Positions 51,138 through 58,376 of a stretch of DNA of 64,000 bases are shown in pieces (the first letter of the stretch is position 1; each line of letters opens with the position of its first letter). Under the pieces are notes generated by a model. That model saw only the letters and a program-made list of their open reading frames with translations, searched no databases and was not told the DNA's origin. A program made the translations under genes and the position numbers. The stretch is from Chloroflexota bacterium (GTDB lineage: Bacteria > Chloroflexota > Anaerolineae > J036 > Brachytrichaceae). The stretch spans positions 1 to 64,000 of the forward strand of contig JAUQQA010000002.1 in the NCBI GenBank assembly GCA_030550095.1, in the 5' to 3' direction.

Positions 51138-51143
51138 TATACT
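51138..51143 (+). promoter_or_regulatory. -10 element of the thioredoxin-fold gene
   Basis: TATACT, 25 nt before ATG 51169. A leader of about 18 nt without a clear ribosome site is predicted; an in-frame TGA at 51154 excludes any earlier start. Confidence 0.45.
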
Positions 51144-51168
51144 CTCTTGTGGGTGAACGCGCGAGACC

Positions 51169-51816
51169 ATGTTGACGCCTCAACAATTCCAACGCGGCTT
51201 GCGACTCGACCAGTATCTGGCGAGCATGGCAGCGCAACGCGAGACGTTCCGCGCTCACTTCATCGCAGCAGCACAGGTGCTTGTGCCCGAAGTGCTCCGC
51301 TTCTTCCGCCATCTGCCCCAGCCGCTGTGGGTGGTCGCCCTCACCGAAGACGGCAACCCCGACGCCGTGCGCGATGTGCCACTGGCGGCGCGCTTGTGCG
51401 CGGAATGTAGCACGCTCACGATACGCCTATTCCGCCCGCAGACCCACGCGGATGTGGTGCGCCACGTGCTTGCAGACGTAGGTGCCACTCCAGAAGACGA
51501 AAGCGGTGAACGTCCTTTACCTGTAATCGGCTTCTACACCCAAGGCGGGCGTTTGATTTTTGCACACGTGCAACGCCTTCCTGAACTCTCGCAGGTGCTT
51601 GCGCAACGCCGCGAGGCGTGGATCGCTGCACACCCTGAAGTGAGCGATGCGCGCTTGCCCTGGTCACAAATGTCCACGCTCACGCGCATCCGAATCCTGC
51701 AAGCGCAATATGCCCTCACGCCCGAAGAACGCCTGCATTGGTGGCGCAAGACGCTGCTCGCTTGGCAAAGCGCCCTCGCGCAACATTGGCCGCAGTTGAC
51801 GCCGCAAGAGAAATAG
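51169..51816 (+). CDS. Thioredoxin-9-like protein lacking the active-site cysteine
   Basis: 215 residues. From residue 14 it follows the Thioredoxin_9 layout: DQYLASMAAQRETFRAHF, then a strand WVVALTEDGNPDAVRDVPLAARLCAE, IRLFRPQTHADVV, LPVIGFYTQGGRLIFAHVQRLP. The family normally has EDWCGDA at the active site; here residues 60-66 are EDGNPDA, so Trp and Cys are gone. Two other cysteines, Cys77 and Cys80 (LCAEC), lie on the next helix. It might be a binding protein derived from a redox enzyme, or use the C-x-x-C on the helix. The family assignment is from motif resemblance only. Confidence 0.6.
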   Translation: MLTPQQFQRGLRLDQYLASMAAQRETFRAHFIAAAQVLVPEVLRFFRHLPQPLWVVALTEDGNPDAVRDVPLAARLCAECSTLTIRLFRPQTHADVVRHVLADVGATPEDESGERPLPVIGFYTQGGRLIFAHVQRLPELSQVLAQRREAWIAAHPEVSDARLPWSQMSTLTRIRILQAQYALTPEERLHWWRKTLLAWQSALAQHWPQLTPQEK

Positions 51817-51859
51817 CTAACATTCAGGCACATACCCAGCGACAGCGGAGAGAACACCT

Positions 51860-52276
51860 ATGTATCAAAGCATCACGATTGTCGGGCGACTCGGGCGCGA
51901 TCCCGAAATGCGCTATCTTCCCTCAGGTGACCCTGTGACCACTTTCTCAGTGGCGACCGATCGCGTCTGGACCGACCGCTCAGGTCAGCGCCAGCGCGAG
52001 ACCGCGTGGTTTCGTGTCACCGTGTTTGGCAAATCTGCCGAAACCGCGAACCAGTACCTGAGCAAAGGCAAGATGGTGCTTGTCGAAGGGCGGCTCGCGG
52101 TTGACCCCAAGACTGGTGGTCCGCGCATCTACACGCGCCAAGACGGCACAGTTGCTGCAAGCTTTGAGATCGTCGCCAACACAGTGCGCTTCCTCAGCCC
52201 GCGCGAAGAGGGCATTGCGGGCACAGAAGAGCCGCCCGAGATCCACGCCGAATCCGAAGAGGACATGCCTTTCTAA
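51860..52276 (+). CDS. ssb: Single-stranded DNA-binding protein
   Basis: 138 residues. OB-fold with YQSITIVGRLGRDPEMRYLPSGDPVTTFSVATDRVWTDRSGQ, RETAWFRVTVFGKSAETANQYLSKGKMVLVEGRL, then a short linker and the acidic tip EDMPF that recruits partner proteins. Shorter linker than in E. coli SSB. A purine-rich GGAGAGA stretch lies about 8 nt before ATG 51860. A strong intrinsic terminator follows. Confidence 0.92.
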   Translation: MYQSITIVGRLGRDPEMRYLPSGDPVTTFSVATDRVWTDRSGQRQRETAWFRVTVFGKSAETANQYLSKGKMVLVEGRLAVDPKTGGPRIYTRQDGTVAASFEIVANTVRFLSPREEGIAGTEEPPEIHAESEEDMPF

Positions 52277-52310
52277 ACTTTGCGCGTGTTCGCGCTTGCT
52301 GCCAAAGCGA

Positions 52311-52356
52311 AACGCCGCACACCCGCGTTGCGAGCTGGTGTGCGGCGTTTGTTGTG
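52311..52356 (+). terminator. Intrinsic terminator after ssb
   Basis: AACGCCGCACACC (52311-52323) pairs with GGTGTGCGGCGTT (52337-52349), a perfect 13-bp stem with a 13-nt loop, followed by TGTTGTG. It may also serve the converging sulfur operon, whose minus-strand side shows only scattered Ts. Confidence 0.7.
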
Positions 52357-52372
52357 GCGACTAAGCGCGCCT

Positions 52373-52885
52373 TCAGATGAAGATGATCTGCGCGCCCTCA
52401 GTCATGTCAATGAAGTCGCTGGCGGTGACAATGCCCGCCAAGCCATCCACGAAGTCTTCGCGCTTCAAGCCCATCATGTCCACGCTGAGCTTGCACGCGT
52501 AGAGCTTCGCGCCGCCATCAATGAGCATCTGCACGTATTCGCTGACGGGCGGGATGCCCAGGGCGCGCATCTTCTCCTTCATCAGCCTGGTGGCGATAGC
52601 GGTCATGCCGGGCAGCACGCCAAGCGCGTTGGGAATGCCGGCGTTCTCCATCGGCAAGCCCATCATGCTCAGCTTCATGCTGGTGTTGCCCACCGGCGCC
52701 AGTTCAAGGTGATCCTGGCGCGACTTGCGGATGATGTCCAAGCCCCAGAAGGCGAAGAACATGATCACGTCCACGCCGTTGCCCAGCGCAGCCCATCCCA
52801 TCACCAGCGCCGGGTATGCCATGTCCAGTGTGCCTTTGGTGCACACGAACGCCATTTTGCGCGTGTTCTCGGTCCCGTTCAACAT
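52373..52885 (-). CDS. DsrE/DsrEFH-family sulfur-carrier-like protein
   Basis: 170 residues. The DrsE_2/DsrE group is recognised by MAFVCTKGTLDMAYPALVMGWAALGNGVDVIMFFAFWGLDIIR, then LMKEKMRALGIPPVSEYVQMLIDGGAKLYACKLSVDMMGL, with Cys at CTKG and ACKLS as possible sulfur sites, and GAQIIFI as the end. Such proteins move persulfide sulfur among TusA, DsrC and oxidising enzymes. The ribosome site GGAGGATCGCC precedes ATG 52885. It is the last gene of the operon with SQR. Confidence 0.8.
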   Translation of the reverse strand: MLNGTENTRKMAFVCTKGTLDMAYPALVMGWAALGNGVDVIMFFAFWGLDIIRKSRQDHLELAPVGNTSMKLSMMGLPMENAGIPNALGVLPGMTAIATRLMKEKMRALGIPPVSEYVQMLIDGGAKLYACKLSVDMMGLKREDFVDGLAGIVTASDFIDMTEGAQIIFI

Positions 52886-52910
52886 GGCGATCCTCCTTCT
52901 TCGCTCTGAC

Positions 52911-53225
52911 TCACACGCAACCTTCGGGCTTGCCCAGCCCAGCGATGCGCGCGACCTTCTTTGCAGGCCCTTTCGGGAAAAGCGCGAACAGTTCCTTGGT
53001 GCTCAGGCCGGTGCCTGCTGTGATCTGGCGCAAGGTTGGTGAGCGCCCGTTCACAGCGTTCTCGCGGCACCAGCGGATCACCTGCCAGTGCTGCGGCGTA
53101 AGCTCTTCGATACCCTCCTCGCGCGCAATGGCGCGGGCGATCTCCTCGTTCCACTGCTCTGGCGAAACCAAGAAGCCCTCTTCGTTCACCTCAACGGTGA
53201 AGCCTTCAATCGTTTTCGTGGTCAT
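52911..53225 (-). CDS. TusE/DsrC-like sulfur relay protein with a single C-terminal Cys
   Basis: 104 residues, the DsrC/TusE length. GFLVSPEQWNEEIARAIAREEGIEELTPQHWQVIRWCREN, then RSPTLRQITAGTGLS and FALFPKGPAKKVARIAGLGKPEGCV. The penultimate Cys103 of the mobile arm is present, but the second DsrC arm Cys (about ten residues earlier, normally CKIAG) is Ala here (VARIAG). It is therefore TusE-like rather than a dissimilatory DsrC; a Cys at RWC is extra. It should carry or bind sulfur from the DsrE-like partner. Confidence 0.85.
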   Translation of the reverse strand: MTTKTIEGFTVEVNEEGFLVSPEQWNEEIARAIAREEGIEELTPQHWQVIRWCRENAVNGRSPTLRQITAGTGLSTKELFALFPKGPAKKVARIAGLGKPEGCV

Positions 53226-53274
53226 GGTGCTCTCACTCCTTTTTCTTTCCCAAGTCGTAGCGGTCTTCAGGTGC

Positions 53275-54048
53275 TCAAATCCTTTCGGGCGTTGGCGATG
53301 TTGGTGCAGCGGATGGGTTCTGCGTAGCGTCAGCAGATTGAGCCTGCACGCCGATGGTCCGCAAGGCGCGCAAGGTAAGCGCTAAGCCGCGGCGCGTGTG
53401 CGGGTCGCGCAGCAACTGCATGATGCTGCGGAAGGAGATGTCCACTGGCTGCGCGGTCTCCTGCTCCACGTTGATCACAGTGCGGTTGAGGAAGCGCATG
53501 ATCTCGGGCTGCGTCATCGTCTTCACCGTGCGCAGGATCAGCACGATGTTGTCGCCGAGTTGGCGCACTTCTTCCTCGCTGAAGGAGGTGACGATGTTGT
53601 CCACGATGCGCCAGCTCTCGCGCAGGAAGCCGAAGTAGCCCTTCTGTTCAAGCTCCGCAAGCAGCGCCGTGAGGCGCTCCACGGCAGCAGGTGGGATCGG
53701 CTTTGCCGCGTCGAGCAGATCGCGCAGGCTTTCAAGCTGATCGAGCAACGATTCGAGCAGGGGCGCGCTCGCGATCAGGCGCTTGAGCAAGCGCATGAGG
53801 TCTGCAAAGCTGACCTCAGGCTGTAGGGTGGCGAGCTCGCGCTCTGCGATCGCGAGTGCTTCGCGTGCGATCGGCGCGAGGTCGCGCATCAGGTCGGCTT
53901 GCGCCTCGGCGCGCTGCTCCGCGGCGCGTGCTTGCGCCACGAGGTACGCGACTTGCTCGGCGAGGCGATCCACTTTCGCTTCGAGCGCTGCTAGCGCCTC
54001 ATTTGCGCTGCTCACACGTGTGGACTCATCAAGCAGCCACGTGCTCAT
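53275..54048 (-). CDS. DUF1641 protein
   Basis: 257 residues. A helical N-terminal region (EALAALEAKVDRLAEQVAYLVAQARAAEQRAEAQADLMRDL) is followed by the DUF1641 core GYFGFLRESWRIVDNIVTSFSEEEVRQLGDNIVLILRTVKTMTQPEIMRFLNRTV (about 145-200). Function unknown; this family is often found beside sulfide:quinone oxidoreductases, as here. ATG 54048 has AAGGAGGG upstream. It overlaps the SQR gene by 20 nt, so the two are coupled. The Pro/Thr/Ala tail is flexible. Confidence 0.8.
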   Translation of the reverse strand: MSTWLLDESTRVSSANEALAALEAKVDRLAEQVAYLVAQARAAEQRAEAQADLMRDLAPIAREALAIAERELATLQPEVSFADLMRLLKRLIASAPLLESLLDQLESLRDLLDAAKPIPPAAVERLTALLAELEQKGYFGFLRESWRIVDNIVTSFSEEEVRQLGDNIVLILRTVKTMTQPEIMRFLNRTVINVEQETAQPVDISFRSIMQLLRDPHTRRGLALTLRALRTIGVQAQSADATQNPSAAPTSPTPERI

Positions 54049-55300
54049 AGCGACGCCCTCCTTGCCCATTCGTCCACTTGCCCGCCATGCTCATCTGCGC
54101 TGGCAGCGGCAGCGCTTCGCCCTTGAGCAGGACGTGCCAGTACATCCAGCGGAACATCAGCTTGCCCCAATGATTCGCCTCAGATTCCTCAAGCAACGTG
54201 AGCGGTCCGATCCCTGGCAGCGGGTATCGCCCAGGCAGCGGCTCTACGTCGTAGTTGAAGTCAATCAACAGCGCTTTGCCGAAGCCCGACTCGATGAAGC
54301 AGTTGGCGTGCCCGTCGAACTTGTGGAGCATCTCCAAGCCGTCCACGTAGCGCACAAAGTTCTCGACGAAGCACTCCACCGCAAAGTGCGCCGCGGAGCC
54401 AGCTTTCGAGGTGGGTAATGCAGCTGCATCGCCCAGCGCGAAGATCTCAGGGTGTTTCGGCGAGAGGAAGGTGTGCTTATCCACCGGCACGAAGTTGAGC
54501 GCATCGCCTAGGCCTGAGCGCGCAATGGACTCATCGCCCATGTTGAGCGGCACCGTCACCAAGAGGTCGTACTCCACCTCTTGCTCGTCATAGGCGATCA
54601 GCTTCTTGGCGTCGGGGTCCACGCGCTCCACCATGAACTCGGGCACGACGCGGATGCCTTTCTCTTCGAGCAGGTGTCCCAACAACTTGGCGGCGAGCGG
54701 CTTGGTGAACGCTCCCGAAAGCGGCGTGACGAAGATCAACTCCACGCGGTCGCGGATGCCCTGCTCGTGGAAGAACCAATCTGCCAGCATGAGAAATTCC
54801 AGCGGCGCGACTGGGCACTTGATCGGGAAATCCACTACGTTCACCACCAGCCGCCCGCCCTTCCAGCGGCGCAACTGCTCCGCGAGCGCTAAAGCGCCTT
54901 CAAACGTGTAAAACTCGTGAATCGAGCGGCGCCATTCTTGTTCCATCATTCCCGGCGTTTGATCGGGGCGGACGTGCGCGCCAGTGGCGATCACAAGGAA
55001 GTCGTAGGGCAACGTACGCGCAGGCTCGCTGAGGTGGACGCGCCTCGCTTCTGCGTCAATCACGTCCACCGTTCCTTGGATGAACTCCACACCCGGCGCA
55101 AACAAATTTCGGCGCGGCTTAATCACGTCCTGCTTGGTGTAGATACCGAACGGGATGAACAGAAAGCCAGGCTGATAGTAGTGCGTCTGGCTCTGGTCCA
55201 CCACAGTGATGGTCCACTCGAGAGGGTCCAGCATGCGACTGAGCCGATTGGCGACCATGGTGCCAGCGGTGCCACCGCCAAGAATGAGTAACCGTTTCAT
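54029..55300 (-). CDS. sqr: Sulfide:quinone oxidoreductase-like flavoprotein
   Basis: 423 residues. FAD-binding LLILGGGTAGTMVANRLSRM (4-23), a second nucleotide-binding stretch YDFLVIATGAHVRPDQTPGM, and the FAD-closing EIFALGDAAALPTSKAGSA (285-303). Redox Cys candidates are Cys162 (IKCPVAP), Cys334 (ANCFIE) and Cys310. The 162 and 334 pair matches the family position of the pair flanking the flavin; the third family cysteine is not obvious. The C-terminus (WMYWHVLLKGEALPL) is amphipathic, as in membrane-bound SQR. It moves electrons from sulfide to quinone. AGGAGGAG precedes the ATG. Confidence 0.85.
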   Translation of the reverse strand: MKRLLILGGGTAGTMVANRLSRMLDPLEWTITVVDQSQTHYYQPGFLFIPFGIYTKQDVIKPRRNLFAPGVEFIQGTVDVIDAEARRVHLSEPARTLPYDFLVIATGAHVRPDQTPGMMEQEWRRSIHEFYTFEGALALAEQLRRWKGGRLVVNVVDFPIKCPVAPLEFLMLADWFFHEQGIRDRVELIFVTPLSGAFTKPLAAKLLGHLLEEKGIRVVPEFMVERVDPDAKKLIAYDEQEVEYDLLVTVPLNMGDESIARSGLGDALNFVPVDKHTFLSPKHPEIFALGDAAALPTSKAGSAAHFAVECFVENFVRYVDGLEMLHKFDGHANCFIESGFGKALLIDFNYDVEPLPGRYPLPGIGPLTLLEESEANHWGKLMFRWMYWHVLLKGEALPLPAQMSMAGKWTNGQGGRRYEHVAA

Positions 55301-55315
55301 GGGTGCATACTCCTC

Positions 55316-56089
55316 CTAATTGCTTGGAGATTCAGGGGCGCGCAAAGCATTACCCTGCTGCCGCTGCTGCTGGTTGGCGACGTTGATCAGCACCATGTGC
55401 GAGAATGCATCTGCGAGCCGTTGGACTGCGTGCAACACGCGCTTACGATGAGCCTCGTTGAGGTAGTGCACATCGTGAGCTGTTGCCAAGAACACCTCTG
55501 CGGGGACGCCGAGCAGTTGGGCAAGCTCGCGTTGACGCGATTCATCAGGGGGCCAAGCGGGCGGTGCGATCCCCAACGCGATCACCATGCCCAACAACGC
55601 ATTCCCGTAGCGGATCAAACCGCGCGTGCAAAGCAAACCGTCGGGTCCTTCATGCCAAGCGGGCTCGAGCGCAGGCACGTTCGCCAAGCTTTGCCAAGCG
55701 TGCATGTGCGCCGCGAGCGCCTGCGGGTACTGCAACACCATTGCCAAAAACGCGCGTGGGTTGCTGAACTGCGTCACTGGCTGACCATTGAGATCAGCGG
55801 TGATGAGCGTGACCTCGAGCGCTTCAGCGACTACGTCTTGCACTGCTTGGGCACAGGTGATCGGCAAAGCACGCTGCAACGGTGGCGCAGCAAGGTGCGC
55901 GCCAAAGCGGTTTGCGCTCCGGTGTCGGCTGCGTTGATTGAGCCAAGCCATGAAGTGCTCAGCATCGAGGCGCCACCCACGCCCTTCGCGCACGGCAAGC
56001 AAGCGCCCGCTGCGGATGTTGCGGTAGAGGGTGGTCCGGTCAACTGCTGAGATCGCTTGTGCTTCACGAATGCCGAGCCAGCGGTTCAT
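55316..56089 (-). CDS. Excisionase-type HTH regulator with a PocR-like sensor domain
   Basis: 257 residues. Residues 1-52 form an excisionase/MerR-like winged helix: WLGIREAQAISAVDRTTLYRNIRSGRLLAVREGRGWRLDAEHFMAWL. From about 75 the chain resembles a PocR ligand/metal-sensing domain: ALEVTLITADLNGQPVTQFSN and GLLCTRGLIRYGNALLGMVIALGI, where the Cys-x-x-GL block is typical, although the first PocR cysteine cluster is not complete. Helical C-terminus follows (QRLADAFSHMVLINV). Only 15 nt separate it from the SQR start and the ribosome site lies between, so it probably regulates its own operon. Confidence 0.65.
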   Translation of the reverse strand: MNRWLGIREAQAISAVDRTTLYRNIRSGRLLAVREGRGWRLDAEHFMAWLNQRSRHRSANRFGAHLAAPPLQRALPITCAQAVQDVVAEALEVTLITADLNGQPVTQFSNPRAFLAMVLQYPQALAAHMHAWQSLANVPALEPAWHEGPDGLLCTRGLIRYGNALLGMVIALGIAPPAWPPDESRQRELAQLLGVPAEVFLATAHDVHYLNEAHRKRVLHAVQRLADAFSHMVLINVANQQQRQQGNALRAPESPSN

Positions 56090-56103
56090 GGCTTACCTCT
56101 AAG

Positions 56104-56164
56104 GCGTTGCATCTGTGCTGCAACGCTCAGTTGCAATCTTGCACATCAGCAAGGTATGCACATC
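56104..56164. promoter_or_regulatory. Operator-like repeats before the regulator gene
   Basis: GCGTTGCA (56104-56111) and TGCAACGC (56119-56126) form a perfect 8-bp inverted repeat with a 7-nt centre. TGCACATC is repeated at 56140-56147 and 56157-56164. The gap between the divergent HTH-PocR gene and hisD is 139 nt; these lie on the regulator side. Confidence 0.5.
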
Positions 56165-56174
56165 CCTCTTTCGA

Positions 56175-56221
56175 CTAGCCATAAACTAGCAAGACGGCTA
56201 GGTTCGCTGCATCGCTAGAAT
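56175..56221. promoter_or_regulatory. Inverted repeat and -10 element of hisD
   Basis: CTAGCC (56175-56180) and GGCTAG (56196-56201) form an inverted repeat across 15 nt. TAGAAT (56216-56221) is the hisD -10, 7 nt before ATG 56229; an ATG at 56220 lies within the hexamer. Confidence 0.45.
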
Positions 56222-56228
56222 GCGCTTC

Positions 56229-57563
56229 ATGCTCAACATCGTCAGCGCCGAATTTGCCCGTGAGACGTTGCTGCGTCGCTTGCCGTTAGATGAAATCCCC
56301 GTTAGCCCTCGCGTTCTGGAGCGACTCAACGCCACCTTCGGCGAGCCGATCACCGCCGAGGAAGCTGTGCGGCGCATCTTGCGCGATGTGCGCCTGCGGG
56401 GTGATGCAGCGCTGCTGGCGTGGACTCAGCAGCTCGACGGCGTCACGCTTAGCCCACAAGGCATCGCCGTGCCGAAGGCGGAGATCGCTGCGGCTTACGA
56501 CCACGTCAGCCGCGAGGCAGTGCAGGCATTGGAGCGTGCAGCGGAGCGCATCCGTCGGTTTCACGCGCGACCTGTGGCGCAGTCGTGGATGATGACCGAG
56601 CTTGGAGGCGTGCTCGGGCAGCTAATCCGCCCGCTGGCGCGCGTTGGGGTGTACGTGCCCGCGGGGAGCGCACCGCTGCCCTCCTCGCTGCTCATGACGG
56701 CACTTGTAGCGCGCGCGGCGGGCGTGCCAGAGATCATCGTGTGCTCACCACCACAGCGCGAGAGCGGCAAACCACACCCGCTCGTGCTCGTCGCAGCCGA
56801 CATCGCACAGGTGGACGCGGTGTATGCCGTGGGTGGCGCGCAGGCGATCGGCGCTATGGCGTTCGGCACGGCGACGATCCCGCGCGTGGACAAAATCTGT
56901 GGTCCCGGCAACCTCTTCGTCGTGCTCGCCAAGAAGCAAGTGTTCGGCGTGTGCGGCATTGACGCGCTGCCTGGTCCAACCGAAACGGTGATTGTTGCCG
57001 ACGAAAGCGCTACGCCTGCGTGGGTGGCGGCGGACCTGCTCGCCCAGGCAGAGCACAGCGGTGGCACCGCGCTGCTCCTCACACCTAGCCGCGCGCTCGC
57101 AGAAGCCGTATCCGCCGAGATCGAACTCCAGGTGCATCTGCTGCCCGAACCCAACCGCAGCGAGGTGTTGGATTCGCTTGAGCACCGCAGCGGCGCGGTG
57201 ATCTGCAAGACGCTCGAGGAAGCTATCGCGCTCGCAGATGAGTTCGCGCCCGAACATCTCTGTCTCTCGGTGCGCGACCCATGGGCGTGGGTGGACCGTG
57301 TGCGCAACGCGGGCGGCGTGTTCGTCGGCGAGCACTCGTACGAGGTGCTCGGAGATTACGTCGCCGGTCCTAGCCACGTGATGCCAACCGGCGGGACAGC
57401 GCGTTTTACCTCGCCGCTGAACGTGCTGGACTTTGTGCGCGTGATGAACGTGATCGCACTCGACCAAACCAGCGCGCAACAGCTTGCGCCTCTTGCTGTT
57501 GCGCTCGCCGAAGCCGAAGGGCTACACGCCCACGCGCGCGCCGCGCAGCTGCGGCTGACGTAA
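56229..57563 (+). CDS. hisD: Histidinol dehydrogenase
   Basis: 444 residues. The family signature is IVADESATPAWVAADLLAQAEHSGGTALLLTPS, with the zinc-site His of LAQAEHSGGT, and EFAPEHLCLSVRD plus GDYVAGPSHVMPTGGTARF, the base and substrate sites. It oxidises L-histidinol to L-histidine in two NAD-dependent steps. No other his gene is adjacent. Start ATG 56229 is inferred from the -10 spacing; the upstream in-frame ATG 56220 overlaps the promoter. Confidence 0.94.
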   Translation: MLNIVSAEFARETLLRRLPLDEIPVSPRVLERLNATFGEPITAEEAVRRILRDVRLRGDAALLAWTQQLDGVTLSPQGIAVPKAEIAAAYDHVSREAVQALERAAERIRRFHARPVAQSWMMTELGGVLGQLIRPLARVGVYVPAGSAPLPSSLLMTALVARAAGVPEIIVCSPPQRESGKPHPLVLVAADIAQVDAVYAVGGAQAIGAMAFGTATIPRVDKICGPGNLFVVLAKKQVFGVCGIDALPGPTETVIVADESATPAWVAADLLAQAEHSGGTALLLTPSRALAEAVSAEIELQVHLLPEPNRSEVLDSLEHRSGAVICKTLEEAIALADEFAPEHLCLSVRDPWAWVDRVRNAGGVFVGEHSYEVLGDYVAGPSHVMPTGGTARFTSPLNVLDFVRVMNVIALDQTSAQQLAPLAVALAEAEGLHAHARAAQLRLT

Positions 57564-57574
57564 TCGCCGCAACG

Positions 57575-58327
57575 CTAGCGGTAGTCGCCGAAAAGCCGCG
57601 CTGCGCGCGAGGATTGGGGCTGGAGCACGATCTCTGTTGGGCACACTGTCGGCGCGCTGTGGATCACGAAGCGCACCGCTTCTGCTACGTCTTCTGGCTG
57701 GATCACCTCGCGCGGGTCGAGCCACTCGGCGAGCAGATCGGTGTTGGTCCAGCCTGGGTAGATCACGCACACCTTCACGCCGTGGTCGCGCACGTCCTCG
57801 AACACGCTGCCGCCAAAGCCTGTGAGAGCGTGCTTGCTTGCAGCGTAACCTGCATTGGTCGGCGCAGTGAACTTGCCGCCGAGCGAGGAGATGAAGATCA
57901 CCGCAGCTTTGCGCCCGGCGCGCGCGCCGTTGACGATGTGCGGCAAGGCTAGGCGCGTGGCGTGCATCGCGGCGCGCAGGTTCACGTCTAACATGCGGTC
58001 CCATAGCTCTAGGTCGGCGTCCATCGCCGAGGCGAAGCGATGCATGCCTGCGTTGTTGACGAGGATGTTCAATCCACCGAACGCTTCCTCGCAGGCGTCA
58101 ATCGCAGAGGCGATCATGGCACGCTCTGCCAAATCCAGCGCCAGTGCTAGCGCGCGCACCCCTTGCGTCTCGCATGCCGCCTGCACGTGGTGCAGTGCCT
58201 CAGCGTGGCGCCCCACCAACGCCACGTTGCACCCCTCGCGCGCCAACATCAACGCGATCGCTTTGCCAATGCCGCGGCTTGCACCCGTCACCAGCGCGGC
58301 GTGACCTTCCAGCGGCTTGTGTTCCAT
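57575..58327 (-). CDS. Short-chain dehydrogenase/reductase
   Basis: 250 residues. Classical SDR: TGASRGIGKAIALMLA (cofactor loop), NILVNNAGMH, the catalytic Ser region FISSLGGKFTAPTNAGYAASKHALTGF (Ser, Tyr-x-x-x-Lys) and PGWTNTDL. The fold places it among 3-ketoacyl-ACP or sugar reductases, without specific prediction. Starts at ATG 58327 by the -10 position. Divergent from apgM with 49 nt between. Confidence 0.88.
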   Translation of the reverse strand: MEHKPLEGHAALVTGASRGIGKAIALMLAREGCNVALVGRHAEALHHVQAACETQGVRALALALDLAERAMIASAIDACEEAFGGLNILVNNAGMHRFASAMDADLELWDRMLDVNLRAAMHATRLALPHIVNGARAGRKAAVIFISSLGGKFTAPTNAGYAASKHALTGFGGSVFEDVRDHGVKVCVIYPGWTNTDLLAEWLDPREVIQPEDVAEAVRFVIHSAPTVCPTEIVLQPQSSRAARLFGDYR

Positions 58328-58335
58328 ACCTGCGC

Positions 58336-58367
58336 ATCGTAGCAGCAAACGCGCGCCTTCGTACAAT
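58336..58367. promoter_or_regulatory. Divergent -10 elements of the SDR gene and apgM
   Basis: TACGAT on the minus strand (58341-58336), 8 nt before ATG 58327; TACAAT on the plus strand (58362-58367), 9 nt before ATG 58377. Both are leaderless in spacing. Confidence 0.5.
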
Positions 58368-58376
58368 CGCGCCATC

